From Cellulomonas cellasea (GTDB lineage: Bacteria > Actinomycetota > Actinomycetes > Actinomycetales > Cellulomonadaceae), in NCBI RefSeq assembly GCF_006538745.1, contig NZ_BJLR01000009.1, positions 1-64,000 of the forward strand: DNA of 64,000 bases, in the 5' to 3' direction. The position numbers and the translations under genes are program-made. Within the stretch, counting starts at the first letter, position 1. Each line of letters starts with the position of its first letter. Below are positions 48,038 to 57,247 of the stretch, one piece after another. The notes under the pieces were generated by a model that did no database searches, was not told the origin of the DNA, and worked only from the letters and a program-made list of their open reading frames with translations.

Positions 48038-49687
48038 GTGTTCTCACTACGCAAGGCGCTGACCGTGGTCGCGGCGGCCGTCGTCGCCGTCACCGGTTCC
48101 GTCGCCGTCAGCGAGCAGGCGAGCGCCGCCGCCGGCTGCCGCGTCGACTACGCCGTCACGAACCAGTGGCAGAGCGGCTTCGGCGCCGACGTGAAGGTGA
48201 CTAACCTGGGCGACGCGGTCTCCGGCTGGGACCTCCGCTTCACCTTCGGCGCAGGGCAGAGCGTGACCCAGCTGTGGGGCGGCTCCGTCACCCAGTCCGG
48301 CGCCGCGGTGTCCGTGCGCAACGCGGCGTGGAACGGTGCGCTCGCGACGAACGGCACCGCGTCGTTCGGCTTCAACGGCACGTTCGCCGGGACCAACCCC
48401 GCGCCGACCGCGTTCACGCTCAACGGCGTCGCCTGCACCGGGGCCCCGGTCACCCCGACCAGCTCGCCGACCACCACGCCGTCCCAGTCGCCGCGGCCGA
48501 CGACGACCCCGTCGCAGTCGCCGCGGCCCACGACCACGCCGTCGCCCACGGCCACCCGGACACCCACGCCGACGCCCACCCCCTCCACCGCGCCGGTCAC
48601 GGTCGACGCCACCCAGCTCGTCGCCGGCATGGGCAAGGGCTGGAACCTCGGCAACCAGCTCGAGGCCAACGTCAACGGGATGCCCGACGAGACGGCGTGG
48701 GGCAACCCCGTCGTGACGGGCGCCCTCCTCGACCGGGTCAAGGCTGCCGGCTTCAGCACGGTTCGCATCCCCGTCTCCTACCTCGGCAAGATCGGTTCCG
48801 CGCCGGGCTACGCCGTCGACCCCCCCTGGCTCGACCGGGTCGAGGAGGTCGTGAAGCTCGCCTACGACCGCGGGCTCTACGTCGTCATCAACATGCACGG
48901 CGACGGCTACAAGAGCGTCGGCGGCGCCTGGCTCATCTGCGACGCGTCCTCGCAGACGGCGATCAAGGACAAGTACGGGAAGGTCTGGCAGCAGGTGGCG
49001 TCGGAGCTCCAGGGCTACGGCGGGCGCCTCGTCTTCGAGTCGATGAACGAGAACTTCGACGGGCAGTACGGCGCCCCGACCCAGCCCTGCTACGCGAACA
49101 TCAACGCGTACAACCAGATCTTCGTCGACACGGTGCGCCGGACCGGCGGCAACAACGCCTCGCGGTGGCTGCTCGTGCCGGGCTGGAACACCAACATCGA
49201 CTACACCGCTGGCAACTACGGCTTCGTCGTGCCGACCGACCAGTACCGGTCGACGGCGGTCCCCAGCGCCGAGCGCCGGATCATGATCTCCGTGCACTAC
49301 TACGACCCGTGGGACTTCGCCGGCACCGAGAGCGGCGCGACCACGCAGTGGGGCCCGAACGCGACGGACCCGGCGAAGAAGTCGACGTGGGGCCAGCAGG
49401 ACTTCATGGACGCGCAGCTGAAGAAGATGCACGACACGTTCGCCACGAAGGGCTACCCGGTGTTCGTCGGCGAGTACGGCTCGATCGACAAGACGGCGTT
49501 CGACCCGTCGAGCAACCGGTACCGCGCCGACTACGCCCGGACCCTCGTCGCCACCGCGGCGAAGTACGGCGCCGTCACCGCCTACTGGGACAACGGGCAC
49601 AACGGCCAGTACGGCTTCGCGCTGTTCGACCGGCGCACCGCGACGGTGACGCAGCAGGGCATCATCGACGCCATCATGGGGCGCTGA
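48038..49687 (+). CDS. Secreted GH5 endoglucanase with N-terminal CBM2
   Basis: 549 aa from the GTG at 48038, with GAGAGG upstream. Signal peptide at 1-32 ([14 protein letters not shown]...QASAAA). CBM2 cellulose-binding domain at 34-133, closed by C34 and C133, with the tryptophans W44, W64 and W98 of the flat binding face. [11 protein letters not shown] linker (140-185) leads to the GH5 barrel, with acid/base E338 (ESMNENF) and nucleophile E479 (FVGEYGSID). It should cut internal beta-1,4 bonds of cellulose outside the cell. The layout is typical of Cellulomonas cellulases. Confidence 0.96.
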   Translation: MFSLRKALTVVAAAVVAVTGSVAVSEQASAAAGCRVDYAVTNQWQSGFGADVKVTNLGDAVSGWDLRFTFGAGQSVTQLWGGSVTQSGAAVSVRNAAWNGALATNGTASFGFNGTFAGTNPAPTAFTLNGVACTGAPVTPTSSPTTTPSQSPRPTTTPSQSPRPTTTPSPTATRTPTPTPTPSTAPVTVDATQLVAGMGKGWNLGNQLEANVNGMPDETAWGNPVVTGALLDRVKAAGFSTVRIPVSYLGKIGSAPGYAVDPPWLDRVEEVVKLAYDRGLYVVINMHGDGYKSVGGAWLICDASSQTAIKDKYGKVWQQVASELQGYGGRLVFESMNENFDGQYGAPTQPCYANINAYNQIFVDTVRRTGGNNASRWLLVPGWNTNIDYTAGNYGFVVPTDQYRSTAVPSAERRIMISVHYYDPWDFAGTESGATTQWGPNATDPAKKSTWGQQDFMDAQLKKMHDTFATKGYPVFVGEYGSIDKTAFDPSSNRYRADYARTLVATAAKYGAVTAYWDNGHNGQYGFALFDRRTATVTQQGIIDAIMGR

Positions 49688-49704
49688 ACGGGCCCGGGAG
49701 GTCG

Positions 49705-49758
49705 CGCCGAGGGGCGCCGAGGGACACCGTGCGCGGTGCTCCGCGGCGCCCCTCGGCG
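49705..49758. terminator. Terminator hairpin after the cellulase
   Basis: CGCCGAGGGGCGCCG (49705-49719) pairs perfectly with CGGCGCCCCTCGGCG (49744-49758); the loop contains a smaller hairpin. It lies between convergent genes. Confidence 0.8.
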
Positions 49759-49766
49759 TCTCCGCG

Positions 49767-50360
49767 CTACGCGGACCCTGGCTGCTGCCGCTGCTCCCAC
49801 TGGTCGCGGGTGATCTCGTACCGGTAGCCGCCGAGGTCGGCTCCCTCGACCGCGAGCATGTCCTCGGGCGTCCCCAGCGTCTGCGTGACGGCCATCCCGA
49901 CCTTCTCCATGACGCGCTGGGACGCACGGTTCAGCGCCATCGTCTCGCCCCACACCACCCGCACGTCGAGCTCGGTGAACGCCCGCGTGAGGAGCGCCGC
50001 GCACACCTCGGTGGCGTAGCCGCTCCCCCAGGCGGCCCGCCGCAGCCGGTACCCGAGCTCGACCTCGTCGAGCGGTCCCTCCCGCTGCGGCCGCAGGCAG
50101 AACCACCCGACGAACGCGTCGCTCGTCCTCTCGTACGCCGCGAAGACCCCGAAGGCGCCGGCCCACCGCTCGTAGGCGACGAGGAGGCTCGGCAGGACCT
50201 GGTCGCGGACCACCTCCGGCGCGGTCGGCGCGCCACCGGACAGGTAGCGCATGACCTCGGGGTCGCTGTCGAGCTCGACCAGCAGGTCGGCGTCCTCGGC
50301 GCGGAAGCGGCGCAACGTCACGCGGTCGGTCTGCAGGTAGGTGTCCACGGCCGCCAGCAT
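49767..50360 (-). CDS. GNAT acetyltransferase, RimJ-like
   Basis: 197 aa from the ATG at 50360. It shows the RimJ/RimL-type GNAT pattern: LQTDRVTLRRFRAEDADLLVELDSDPEVMRYL, VELGYRLRRAAWGSGYATEVCAALLTRAF (acetyl-CoA loop) and MALNRASQRVMEKVGMAVTQTL. The substrate may be a ribosomal protein, an antibiotic or a small amine; none can be told from the sequence. A GTG at 50345 is an alternative start. Confidence 0.92.
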   Translation of the reverse strand: MLAAVDTYLQTDRVTLRRFRAEDADLLVELDSDPEVMRYLSGGAPTAPEVVRDQVLPSLLVAYERWAGAFGVFAAYERTSDAFVGWFCLRPQREGPLDEVELGYRLRRAAWGSGYATEVCAALLTRAFTELDVRVVWGETMALNRASQRVMEKVGMAVTQTLGTPEDMLAVEGADLGGYRYEITRDQWEQRQQPGSA

Positions 50361-50477
50361 GCCGGAGCCGCAGGAGCGTACGCCCGCGATTACTCCCCGC
50401 GACGGCCGTCGCGCCGGGCGCCCGCCGCCCTTCTCGCGAGGGCCGGCGGCTGCCACCATGAGGCGGAGGCGATTGCG

Positions 50478-50837
50478 ATGACCACCTTGCGTCACGGGAA
50501 GATCTGCCACGTCGAGCTGCCGTCGGACCATCCGCAGAGGTCCGCGGAGTTCTACGCCCGCGTCTTCGACTGGAAGGTGCGCGCCGAGCACGGCACCTGG
50601 TTCTTCGAGGACTCGACCGACGAGGTCAGCGGCCACTGGGTCCCCCATCGGGAACCGACGCCGCCCGGCGTCCTCGTCTACGTCTGGGTCGACGACCTCG
50701 CCGCGGCGGTCGAGCGCGTGCAGGCCGAGGGGTGCGAGATCGTCCAGCCGACCGGCGGGGACCCGGGAGAGCTGACCGCCAGGTTCCTCGACCCCGGGGG
50801 CAGCGTCGTGGGGCTGTACCAGGAGCCGCCAGGCTGA
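50478..50837 (+). CDS. VOC-family (glyoxalase/dioxygenase-like) protein
   Basis: 119 aa. It has one vicinal-oxygen-chelate domain: KICHVELPSDHPQRSAEFYARVFDWKV, VLVYVWVDDLAAAVERVQAEGCEIVQPTG and ARFLDPGGSVVGLYQEP. The first histidine (CHVEL) and the C-terminal glycine-rich GLYQE segment are the usual metal and fold elements. Single-domain VOC proteins include antibiotic-binding and lyase types. Monocistronic. Confidence 0.9.
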   Translation: MTTLRHGKICHVELPSDHPQRSAEFYARVFDWKVRAEHGTWFFEDSTDEVSGHWVPHREPTPPGVLVYVWVDDLAAAVERVQAEGCEIVQPTGGDPGELTARFLDPGGSVVGLYQEPPG

Positions 50838-50892
50838 GCTCACCGGCGGCGCACGCGGCTCGGTCACCACCCGGACCAGCGGTGCGGGCGGC

Positions 50893-51615
50893 TCAGTCCG
50901 GCGGCGCAGGCGAGCCGGCGACGCACACGACTCCCCTGTTGCCGTCCTGGTCGGCGATCACCGTGAGCGCCGGCGCGTCGCTGTCGTCGACGACGGTCCC
51001 GCCCGCGGCGACGGCGGCGGCGATCCGCTGCTCGGCCGCCTCGGGCGCGACGTAGACCTCGACGTGGAACCGCTGGTGCGGCGCTTCGTCCTCGTCGGCG
51101 TCCCCGAACCACAGGTTCGGCACCCGCCCCGTCGCGTCGCGCACCTCGTCGCTCGGGGAGCCGCGGCCCTGGGACTGCGCGTCCCCGGTCAGCAGCGCGG
51201 CCCAGACCGGCGCGATCGTCGCGGACCGAGCCGTGTCGACACCGAGCTCGACGACGCTGACCGAGGCCGGGTCGGCGAGCAGCCCGTGCTCGGCGGCCAC
51301 CGCGGTGATCCGCCGCGCGAGGTCGAGGTCCTGCTCCGTCACCCACTCGACCACGTGCTCGGTGCCCTCGCCGTCGCGGTAGAGCGCGTCGGCGCTGACG
51401 AGCTTCAGGTCGACGTAGCCGCGGCCGACCGCCACGCTCGGGTGGTGCCCGACGGCGTCACCCGCCTCGCCGACCGCGGTGACGAACCGCGCGGCGGCGG
51501 CGAACGAGTCGACCAGGTAGCGGGCGTGCAGCCCCTGGGCCAGCTTGCGCCAGTCGGCCAGCCTCGCGGCGGCGATCTCGTCGTCCGACAGCATCTCCAT
51601 GTCCGGGGACCTCAT
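50893..51615 (-). CDS. Pterin-4a-carbinolamine dehydratase fused to a VOC domain
   Basis: 240 aa in two domains. Residues 8-100 match the PCD/DCoH family: LSDDEIAAARLADWRKL, DAVGHHPSVAVGRGYVDLKLVS with the HH-P motif, and LDLARRITAVAAEHGLL. Residues 110-235 form a VOC domain (VWAALLTGD, VPNLWFGDADEDEAPHQRFHVEVYVAPEAAEQRIAAAVAAGGTVV, VIADQDGNRGVVC). Such fusions occur in actinobacteria. The dehydratase recycles 4a-hydroxytetrahydrobiopterin. The typical HHP triad looks intact apart from its third His. Confidence 0.85.
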   Translation of the reverse strand: MRSPDMEMLSDDEIAAARLADWRKLAQGLHARYLVDSFAAAARFVTAVGEAGDAVGHHPSVAVGRGYVDLKLVSADALYRDGEGTEHVVEWVTEQDLDLARRITAVAAEHGLLADPASVSVVELGVDTARSATIAPVWAALLTGDAQSQGRGSPSDEVRDATGRVPNLWFGDADEDEAPHQRFHVEVYVAPEAAEQRIAAAVAAGGTVVDDSDAPALTVIADQDGNRGVVCVAGSPAPPD

Positions 51616-51806
51616 CCGTGGTCGAGCCGCTGGGCCGGTGGTCGGCGCTCCGCCCGCATCCTCGTCCTGGCCGAGCGGCTCGGGGGACGACGGTCGAGCG
51701 CCTCACCGGACGATCGTGGCCTGAGCCCGGAGGCAGGAGAAGCCACCTGCCCGAAGGTGCTCCGCGCACAGCCCCGTCGAGCACCGGGACGGAACGGCAG
51801 GGGGCG

Positions 51807-52310
51807 TCAGTCGGCGGCGGGGACGGAGCCGACGTCGACCCAGGTCGCGCGCGTGAGCGTCTCGAGCTGGTCGAGCGTGAGCCGGACGGCGCTCGAGCGG
51901 CTGCCGGCGGCCGGGTAGACCGCGTCGTACGCCCGGAGCGACACGTCCGCGTACACGGCGAGCTCGGGGGCGTGCCCGAGAGGCCCGACGCCGCCGACCG
52001 GCTGACCGGTGAGCCGCTCGGTCTCCTCGGCGCCCAGCATCCGCGGCTTCGCCCCGAAGCGGTCGCGGAACTTGCGGTTGTCCAGGCGGGCGTCCCCGCT
52101 CATGACCAGCAGCAGGACGCCGTCGCCGGCGCGCACCGCGAGGGTCTTGGCGATCTGGCCCGGGCGGACGCCCAGCGCCGCCGCGGCCGCGACGACCGTC
52201 GAGGTGTCGGCGTCCGGCACGAGGACCTGCACGCCGGCCGCGTGCTCGTCGAGGAACTGCTGCGTCCGGGTCACAGCGTCGGGGTGCAGGGGGAGCGGCT
52301 GGGTCGTCAT
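51807..52310 (-). CDS. YbaK/EbsC-family aminoacyl-tRNA deacylase
   Basis: 167 aa. The YbaK/ProX fold is clear: TQQFLDEHAAGVQVLVPDADTST, GVRPGQIAKTLAVRAGDGVLLLVMSGDARLDNRKFRDRFGAKP, MLGAEETERLTGQPVGGVGPLGHAPELAVYADVSLRAYD. The catalytic lysine (K in IAKTL) and the GGVGP loop are present. These proteins hydrolyse mischarged aminoacyl-tRNAs such as Cys-tRNA(Pro) or Ala-tRNA(Pro) and raise translation accuracy. Confidence 0.93.
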   Translation of the reverse strand: MTTQPLPLHPDAVTRTQQFLDEHAAGVQVLVPDADTSTVVAAAAALGVRPGQIAKTLAVRAGDGVLLLVMSGDARLDNRKFRDRFGAKPRMLGAEETERLTGQPVGGVGPLGHAPELAVYADVSLRAYDAVYPAAGSRSSAVRLTLDQLETLTRATWVDVGSVPAAD

Positions 52311-52412
52311 AACGCCATCGTGCCGTGGTCCGGCGCGTGCGCGCGCGGTCGGGCGGTCCGTGGACGGCTGCCGGCGCGGGTCGCTCAGCCGACCCGGTCC
52401 TGTGCCGAACGC

Positions 52413-53369
52413 TCAGAGCAGCTCGACGCCGTCCGCCTGCGGCCCGCGGTCGCTCTGCCGCACCCGGTACCGGACCCGGTCGCCCTCCTGCAGGCCGTCC
52501 GCGCCGCGCACGACGGACACGTGCACGAACAGGTCCGCGCCGCCCGCGTCCGGCGTGATGAAGCCGAAGCCGCGCTCCGCGTCGAAGCGGGCGACCACGC
52601 CCTCGCCGCCGCGCACCGGGCCGGCGGAGGCCGGCGGGCGCTCCGACCGGCCGCGCTCCGGCCGGCCCCGCGACGGCGCCGGGGTCGCGCCCCGCTGCGT
52701 CGTGCCGCGCACGAGCTGCACGTTGCGAGCCTGCGGGCCCTTCTCGTTCGCCGCGATGTCGTAGGAGATGCGGTCGCCCTCGGCGAGCCCGGTCAGGCCC
52801 GCGGGCAGCGCCCGGACGTGCACGAACACGTCGTCGCCACCGATGTCGGGGGTGGCGAACCCGAAGCCCTTGTCCACGTCGTACCAGGACACGGTGCCGT
52901 CCGCGCCGTCGGACGCCACGGCCCGCGGAGCGGCGTCGGCCCCGAGCGGCAGCAGGTGGTCCGCCTGCGGACCCCTCTCGCCGTCGACGATCAGGAACGC
53001 CACCCGCTGGCCCTCCGAGATGACGCCGCCGCCGACGATCGCGGAGCTGTGGACGAAGATCTCGGTGCCGCGGGAGTCCGGCGTGACGAAGCCGTAGCCC
53101 TTGCCCGGCTCGTACCAGGACACGGTCCCGAGCACCCCGAGGACCGCGTCGGGGGCGTGGTCGCCCGTGACGCGGACGCGTCGGGCCTGCGGGCCGCGGT
53201 CGCCCTCGCCGACCTCGAACTCGACGACCTGCCCCTCGCGGAGCACCCGGACCGCGTCGTCGCCGACGATCTCGGACGCGTGCACGAACAGGTCCTCGGC
53301 CCCGTCGTCGAGGGCGAGGAAGCCGAACCCCCGCTCGGCGTCGAACCAGCGGACGGTTCCTTCGGGCAC
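52413..53369 (-). CDS. Protein with four cold-shock domains
   Basis: 318 aa from the GTG at 53369 with AAGGAG upstream. Four cold-shock domains stand in a row at about 1-67, 79-142, 157-221 and 256-318. All carry both RNA-binding motifs, in the forms (G/K)G(F/Y)GF and (L/I/V)FVH (GFGFL/DLFVH, GYGFV/EIFVH, GFGFA/DVFVH, GFGFI/DLFVH). A basic, serine- and proline-rich linker (GRPERGRSERPPAS) separates the third and fourth. Typical bacterial Csp proteins have one domain of about 67 residues; this could bind longer RNA or several strands as a chaperone. Confidence 0.9.
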   Translation of the reverse strand: MPEGTVRWFDAERGFGFLALDDGAEDLFVHASEIVGDDAVRVLREGQVVEFEVGEGDRGPQARRVRVTGDHAPDAVLGVLGTVSWYEPGKGYGFVTPDSRGTEIFVHSSAIVGGGVISEGQRVAFLIVDGERGPQADHLLPLGADAAPRAVASDGADGTVSWYDVDKGFGFATPDIGGDDVFVHVRALPAGLTGLAEGDRISYDIAANEKGPQARNVQLVRGTTQRGATPAPSRGRPERGRSERPPASAGPVRGGEGVVARFDAERGFGFITPDAGGADLFVHVSVVRGADGLQEGDRVRYRVRQSDRGPQADGVELL

Positions 53370-53470
53370 GGTGGACTCCTTGTCGGACGAGCGTTGCTGT
53401 CCCCCAGTGTCCCTGACCGGCGCGGGTCGGCGCGCAGCCCGGGGCGGCCGCCGCGCCCGGTGGCGGGCGG

Positions 53471-54493
53471 TCAGGTGGAGGACGCGCCCGCGTACTGGGC
53501 GTGGATGTCGCCGTCGACGAGGCGCCAGCAGAAGTCGTTCATCCGGGCCGCGGCGGCGGCGTGGCGGCGCAGGACGCCCGCGACGGTCGCCGGCACGTCT
53601 GGCGGGACGTCGCCGCTCGCGCACCGCCGGACGTAGGCGTTGCGGGCGACCGGGCCGCCGCTCGCCGGCACCGGGACCCCGCACACCGCGGTGACCAGCC
53701 AGTTCACCAGTCGCATCGCGGCGTAGTCGGCGTCGTGGTCGACGTTGCGCGCGACGAAGTCCCGCTCGGCGTCGGACAGCTCGAACCGCGGCGACGTGGC
53801 GAGCCCGAAGTCGACGAGGTGGACCCGGTCGCCGTCCGCCCGCAGGTTGCCCAGGTGCCCGTCGAGGTGCAGCAGCTCGTGGCTGCGCAGGAACGCGACG
53901 ATGTCGGCGAGCTGCCGCTCGAACGTCTCGGCGCTGCCCACCGGGTCCTCGCCGAGCCTGTCCACCAGCGGGTCGGGGAGGTGCTCGAGGAAGAGCACGA
54001 GGCTCGAGCGCGCCGCGGCCAGCGCCTCGAAGCGCTGCCGCACCGCCGGGTCGCCCTCGAACTGGGCGACGACCGCGTCGACGTCCCGGTGCTCGTCGGC
54101 GACCGGGGGCCGGCCCGGGAGCACCCGCCAGTGGTGCAGCAGCGCGAACGCCTCCGACTCCCCGGCGAGGACCCCCTCGGTCACGACGAGGTTCGCGGCG
54201 AGCTCGCGCCACGCGCCGAAGCCCGGGCCGGCGAGCGGGTGCATGCCGTACTGGCAGGACAGCGGCAGGCCGAACAGGTTCGCGGTGCTGTGCGGGTGCG
54301 CGAGCTCGCGGTCGGTGATCGGGACGCGCTTCGCGAACACCGCGACGCCGTCGACCTCGACCACCGACGAGCCGCCGCCCGCACCCACGGCACCGGGCGG
54401 CGCGGCGTCCAGCAGAGCCACCAGCGCGTCGTCGTCCCGGGCGGCGAGCGACGCGGACACGAGGTCGTGACGGGCACGTCGGGCGGTGAGCAC
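53471..54493 (-). CDS. Protein-kinase-like (APH-fold) protein
   Basis: 340 aa, GTG start with a GGATGG site. It shows GAGGGSSVVEVDGVAVFAKRVPI (nucleotide loop and lysine), LVLFLEHLPDPLVDRL and the catalytic segment ELLHLDGHLGNLRADGDRVHLVDFGLA, with the HxDxHxxN and DFG motifs of kinases. The whole N-lobe is small. It resembles actinobacterial serine/threonine-kinase-like and APH-type proteins. The substrate is unknown. It diverges from the lipoprotein gene at 54586. Confidence 0.85.
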   Translation of the reverse strand: MLTARRARHDLVSASLAARDDDALVALLDAAPPGAVGAGGGSSVVEVDGVAVFAKRVPITDRELAHPHSTANLFGLPLSCQYGMHPLAGPGFGAWRELAANLVVTEGVLAGESEAFALLHHWRVLPGRPPVADEHRDVDAVVAQFEGDPAVRQRFEALAAARSSLVLFLEHLPDPLVDRLGEDPVGSAETFERQLADIVAFLRSHELLHLDGHLGNLRADGDRVHLVDFGLATSPRFELSDAERDFVARNVDHDADYAAMRLVNWLVTAVCGVPVPASGGPVARNAYVRRCASGDVPPDVPATVAGVLRRHAAAAARMNDFCWRLVDGDIHAQYAGASST

Positions 54494-54585
54494 GGCACCA
54501 TCCTGCCCGCCGGGTCACGTGATCGTGATCCGGTCGTGGCGCCGTCGTGTCCTGGCCCGTGCGTGCTGCCGCTACGGTCCGGAGC

Positions 54586-55071
54586 ATGAGAGCGCGCACC
54601 GTCGTCGCAGCCGGCCTCGGCGTCCTGACGGCCGCCACGCTGAGCGCCTGCTCCCCGGTGCCGGACGGGATGGTGGGGCTGCAGCGCGAGCAGGACGGGT
54701 CGCTCTCCGCCGTCGTGCACCTGTGCCACGACCACGTGGACCGGGTCCACCTCCGCGACCTCGACACCGGGGACGAGGAGGTCTGGACGTTCGCGACGGA
54801 GGTCGCCGGGACCGGCGCGTTCCCGCTCGTCGAGGTCGTCGAGAGGCACCTGCGCGACGGCCACGCGTACGGCCTCGGCGCGTCGGCCCACCACGTCGCC
54901 TCGGCCGAGGGGCCCACGATCACCGCGGACAGCGTCGCCGCGCTCGCGCCCGGGCAGGTCCTGGTCGACCCGTTCATGGTCGACCCGGAGGTCGAGGACC
55001 CGCCGGAGGCGCAGGTCGTGGCGTCGAGCGACTTCGCGGACGTGGGCCGCGACTACTGCGACAGCCTCTGA
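54586..55071 (+). CDS. Lipoprotein of unknown function
   Basis: 161 aa from the ATG at 54586. The first 23 residues are a lipoprotein signal with lipobox LSAC (TVVAAGLGVLTAATLSAC). The mature domain is beta-rich and acidic (VHLCHDHVDRVHLRDLDTGDEEVWTF) with one more cysteine near the end (DYCDSL), which could form a disulfide with the cysteine in HLCHD. No family recognised. Confidence 0.8.
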   Translation: MRARTVVAAGLGVLTAATLSACSPVPDGMVGLQREQDGSLSAVVHLCHDHVDRVHLRDLDTGDEEVWTFATEVAGTGAFPLVEVVERHLRDGHAYGLGASAHHVASAEGPTITADSVAALAPGQVLVDPFMVDPEVEDPPEAQVVASSDFADVGRDYCDSL

Positions 55072-55168
55072 CGCGGGCGCGCCGGCGTCCGGGTGCGCCC
55101 GCACGAGACCCGAGGAGCGCGACCGCGGCGGCCCCGCTCGGACCCGCCCGTGGGGGAAGGTTGGACCC

Positions 55169-55837
55169 GTGATGATCACGCTGCCCCCGGGAGAGCCCGC
55201 GGCCGGACCGTGGCGCGCCGTGCCCGAGGCGGAGCTCGCCGCCTCCGTGCTGCACGCCGCCGGCGCACCGACGGGGCGGCCGCGCGTCGTGGCCGTGGAC
55301 GGGCGGAGCGCGTCGGGGAAGTCGACGCTCGCCGAGCGGCTGAGCCGGCAGGTGGGCCGCGCGAAAGTCGTCCACACCGACGACCTCGCCTGGCACGAGT
55401 CCTTCTTCGGGTGGGGCGACCTGCTCGTCGAGCACGTCCTGCGGCCCCTGCACCGCGGCGAGGCGGTGTCCTTCCGTCCGCCCGCGTGGGACCGGCACGG
55501 CCGGGAGGGGGCGGTCGACGTCCCTGCAGGCCTCGAGCTCGTCGTCGTCGAGGGGGTCGGGGCGAGCCGGCGCGCGTGGGACGACCTGGTCGACGCCACG
55601 CTGTGGGTGCAGTCCGACGCCGCCGTCGCCGAGGAGCGGGGCCTCGCCCGCGACCTCGCGCAGGGCGTCAACGGGGACGCCGCAGCGACGGTGGCGTTCT
55701 GGCACGAGTGGATGGCCGAGGAGCTCCGCTTCCTCGCGCACGAGCGGCCGTGGGAGCGGGCCCGCCTGGTCGTCGCCGGCACCCCGGTGGTCCCGCTGCG
55801 CGACGGGGAGGTCGCCGTCGCCCCCGGCCCCGCGTGA
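55169..55837 (+). CDS. Uridine-kinase-like P-loop protein
   Basis: 222 aa, GTG start. The P-loop VDGRSASGKSTLAERLSRQ sits near residue 45, followed by VHTDDLAWHESFFGWGDLLVEHVLRPLHRGEAV and VVEGVGASRRA (the hydrophobic strand and second acid), DATLWVQSDAAVAEERGLARD and WMAEELRFL. This is the layout of small uridine/nucleoside kinases, but the substrate residues differ from true Udk. Located 100 bases before the TerD pair; a link is not evident. Confidence 0.85.
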   Translation: MMITLPPGEPAAGPWRAVPEAELAASVLHAAGAPTGRPRVVAVDGRSASGKSTLAERLSRQVGRAKVVHTDDLAWHESFFGWGDLLVEHVLRPLHRGEAVSFRPPAWDRHGREGAVDVPAGLELVVVEGVGASRRAWDDLVDATLWVQSDAAVAEERGLARDLAQGVNGDAAATVAFWHEWMAEELRFLAHERPWERARLVVAGTPVVPLRDGEVAVAPGPA

Positions 55838-55936
55838 GGTCGGCACCCGTCAGGTGGATCCGTCGGCACGGTGTCGCCCGGTACATTCCCTACGGCCGGT
55901 GCCGTCCCCCGGTCGGCGACCCACGGAAGGATCCCG

Positions 55937-57247
55937 GTGGACCAGCTCACCAAGGGTGCGAACGCCCCGCTCTCCGCGTCCCGCGTCACGCTCACGGTCG
56001 ACGTCCCGGCGCCCGCCGACATCTCGGCCCTGCTCGTCACCGAGAGCGGCAAGGTCCGCTCCGACGCCGACTTCGTGTTCTACAACCAGCCGACCGGGCC
56101 GGGCGTGCGGTGCCTGCAGCCGTCCGCCGGGCAGCCGTGGCGCGTCGAGGTCGACCTCGCGGCGGTGCCCGCCGACGTGCACGCGGTCCGCGTCGTCACG
56201 AGCCTCGACGACGCGGGCGCCACGTTCGGCCGCGTGGGCCAGCCGGTCGCGCGCGTGGCCGACGACGCCGGGACCCCGCTCGTCGCGTTCGCGATGACCG
56301 ACCTGTCGACGGAGAGCATCGTCGTCGCGGTCGAGCTGTACCGGCGGGCCGGCGCGTGGAAGGTGCGCGCCGTCGGCCAGGGGTACGCGGGCGGGCTCGC
56401 GGACCTCATCACCGACCACGGCGTGTCCGTCGACGACGCGCCCGCCCCGACGCCGGCCGTCGCACCCCCGGCCCCCGCGGCCGCCGTCCCGCCGCCGGCG
56501 CCGCCCGCGCCGCCCGCGCCGTCCGAGCGCCCCGCGCGCTCGTGGGGCCCGCCGCCCGCGCAGACGACCCCGCCGGTCGACGCGCCCCCCGCACCGCCGG
56601 CGCCGACGTACGCCCGGCCCGAGACCGGCACGGGGACCGGCAGCGGCGGCGAGGTCCAGCTGACCAAGGCGCGCCCGGTGAGCCTCACCAAGGGCCAGAA
56701 GGTCACGCTGACCAAGGACGGCGGCGTCGCGCTCACGATGATCCGCATGGGCCTGGGCTGGGACCCGGTCAAGAAGCGCGGGATGTTCGGCAGCCGCGAG
56801 GTCGAGATCGACCTCGACGCGTCGGCGATCCTCTTCGCGGGCTCGGACCCGGTGGACGTGGCCTTCTACAACCAGCTCCGCACGCGCGACGGCTCGGTGC
56901 AGCACATGGGCGACAACCGGACCGGCGAGGGCGAGGGCGACGACGAGACGATCCTCATCGACCTCACGCGCGTGCCGGTGCACGTGACGAGCGTGATGCT
57001 CGTGGTGACGTCGTACCAGGGCCAGACGTTCGAGCAGGTGCAGAACGCGTTCTGCCGGCTCGTGGACCACACCACGGGGATCGAGCTCGCGCGCTACACC
57101 CTGGCCGGCGGGATGGCGTTCACGGGCATGCTCATGGCGCGCGTGTACCGGCAGGGCTCGACGTGGAAGCTCCAGGCGGCGGGCGAGGGCATGCAGGCCC
57201 GGACGCCCACGGACAGCATCCCGTCGCTCCTCCGGCACCTCGGGTGA
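55937..57247 (+). CDS. TerD-family protein with two TerD domains
   Basis: 436 aa from the GTG at 55937, with GGAAGG upstream. The first TerD domain (1-170) has LTKGANAPLSASRVTLTVDV, SDADFVFYNQPTGPG and WKVRAVGQGYAGGL. A proline/alanine-rich linker (170-235) separates a second, more complete domain (240-436) with LTKGQKVTLTK, GLGWDPVKKRG, EIDLDASAILF, VDVAFYNQLRTRDGSVQHMGDNRTGEGEGDDE. The DNxTGxGxGDDE stretch is the calcium-binding loop of TerD. The family is linked to tellurite and other stress resistance. It is coupled by GTGA to the next gene. Confidence 0.92.
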   Translation: MDQLTKGANAPLSASRVTLTVDVPAPADISALLVTESGKVRSDADFVFYNQPTGPGVRCLQPSAGQPWRVEVDLAAVPADVHAVRVVTSLDDAGATFGRVGQPVARVADDAGTPLVAFAMTDLSTESIVVAVELYRRAGAWKVRAVGQGYAGGLADLITDHGVSVDDAPAPTPAVAPPAPAAAVPPPAPPAPPAPSERPARSWGPPPAQTTPPVDAPPAPPAPTYARPETGTGTGSGGEVQLTKARPVSLTKGQKVTLTKDGGVALTMIRMGLGWDPVKKRGMFGSREVEIDLDASAILFAGSDPVDVAFYNQLRTRDGSVQHMGDNRTGEGEGDDETILIDLTRVPVHVTSVMLVVTSYQGQTFEQVQNAFCRLVDHTTGIELARYTLAGGMAFTGMLMARVYRQGSTWKLQAAGEGMQARTPTDSIPSLLRHLG

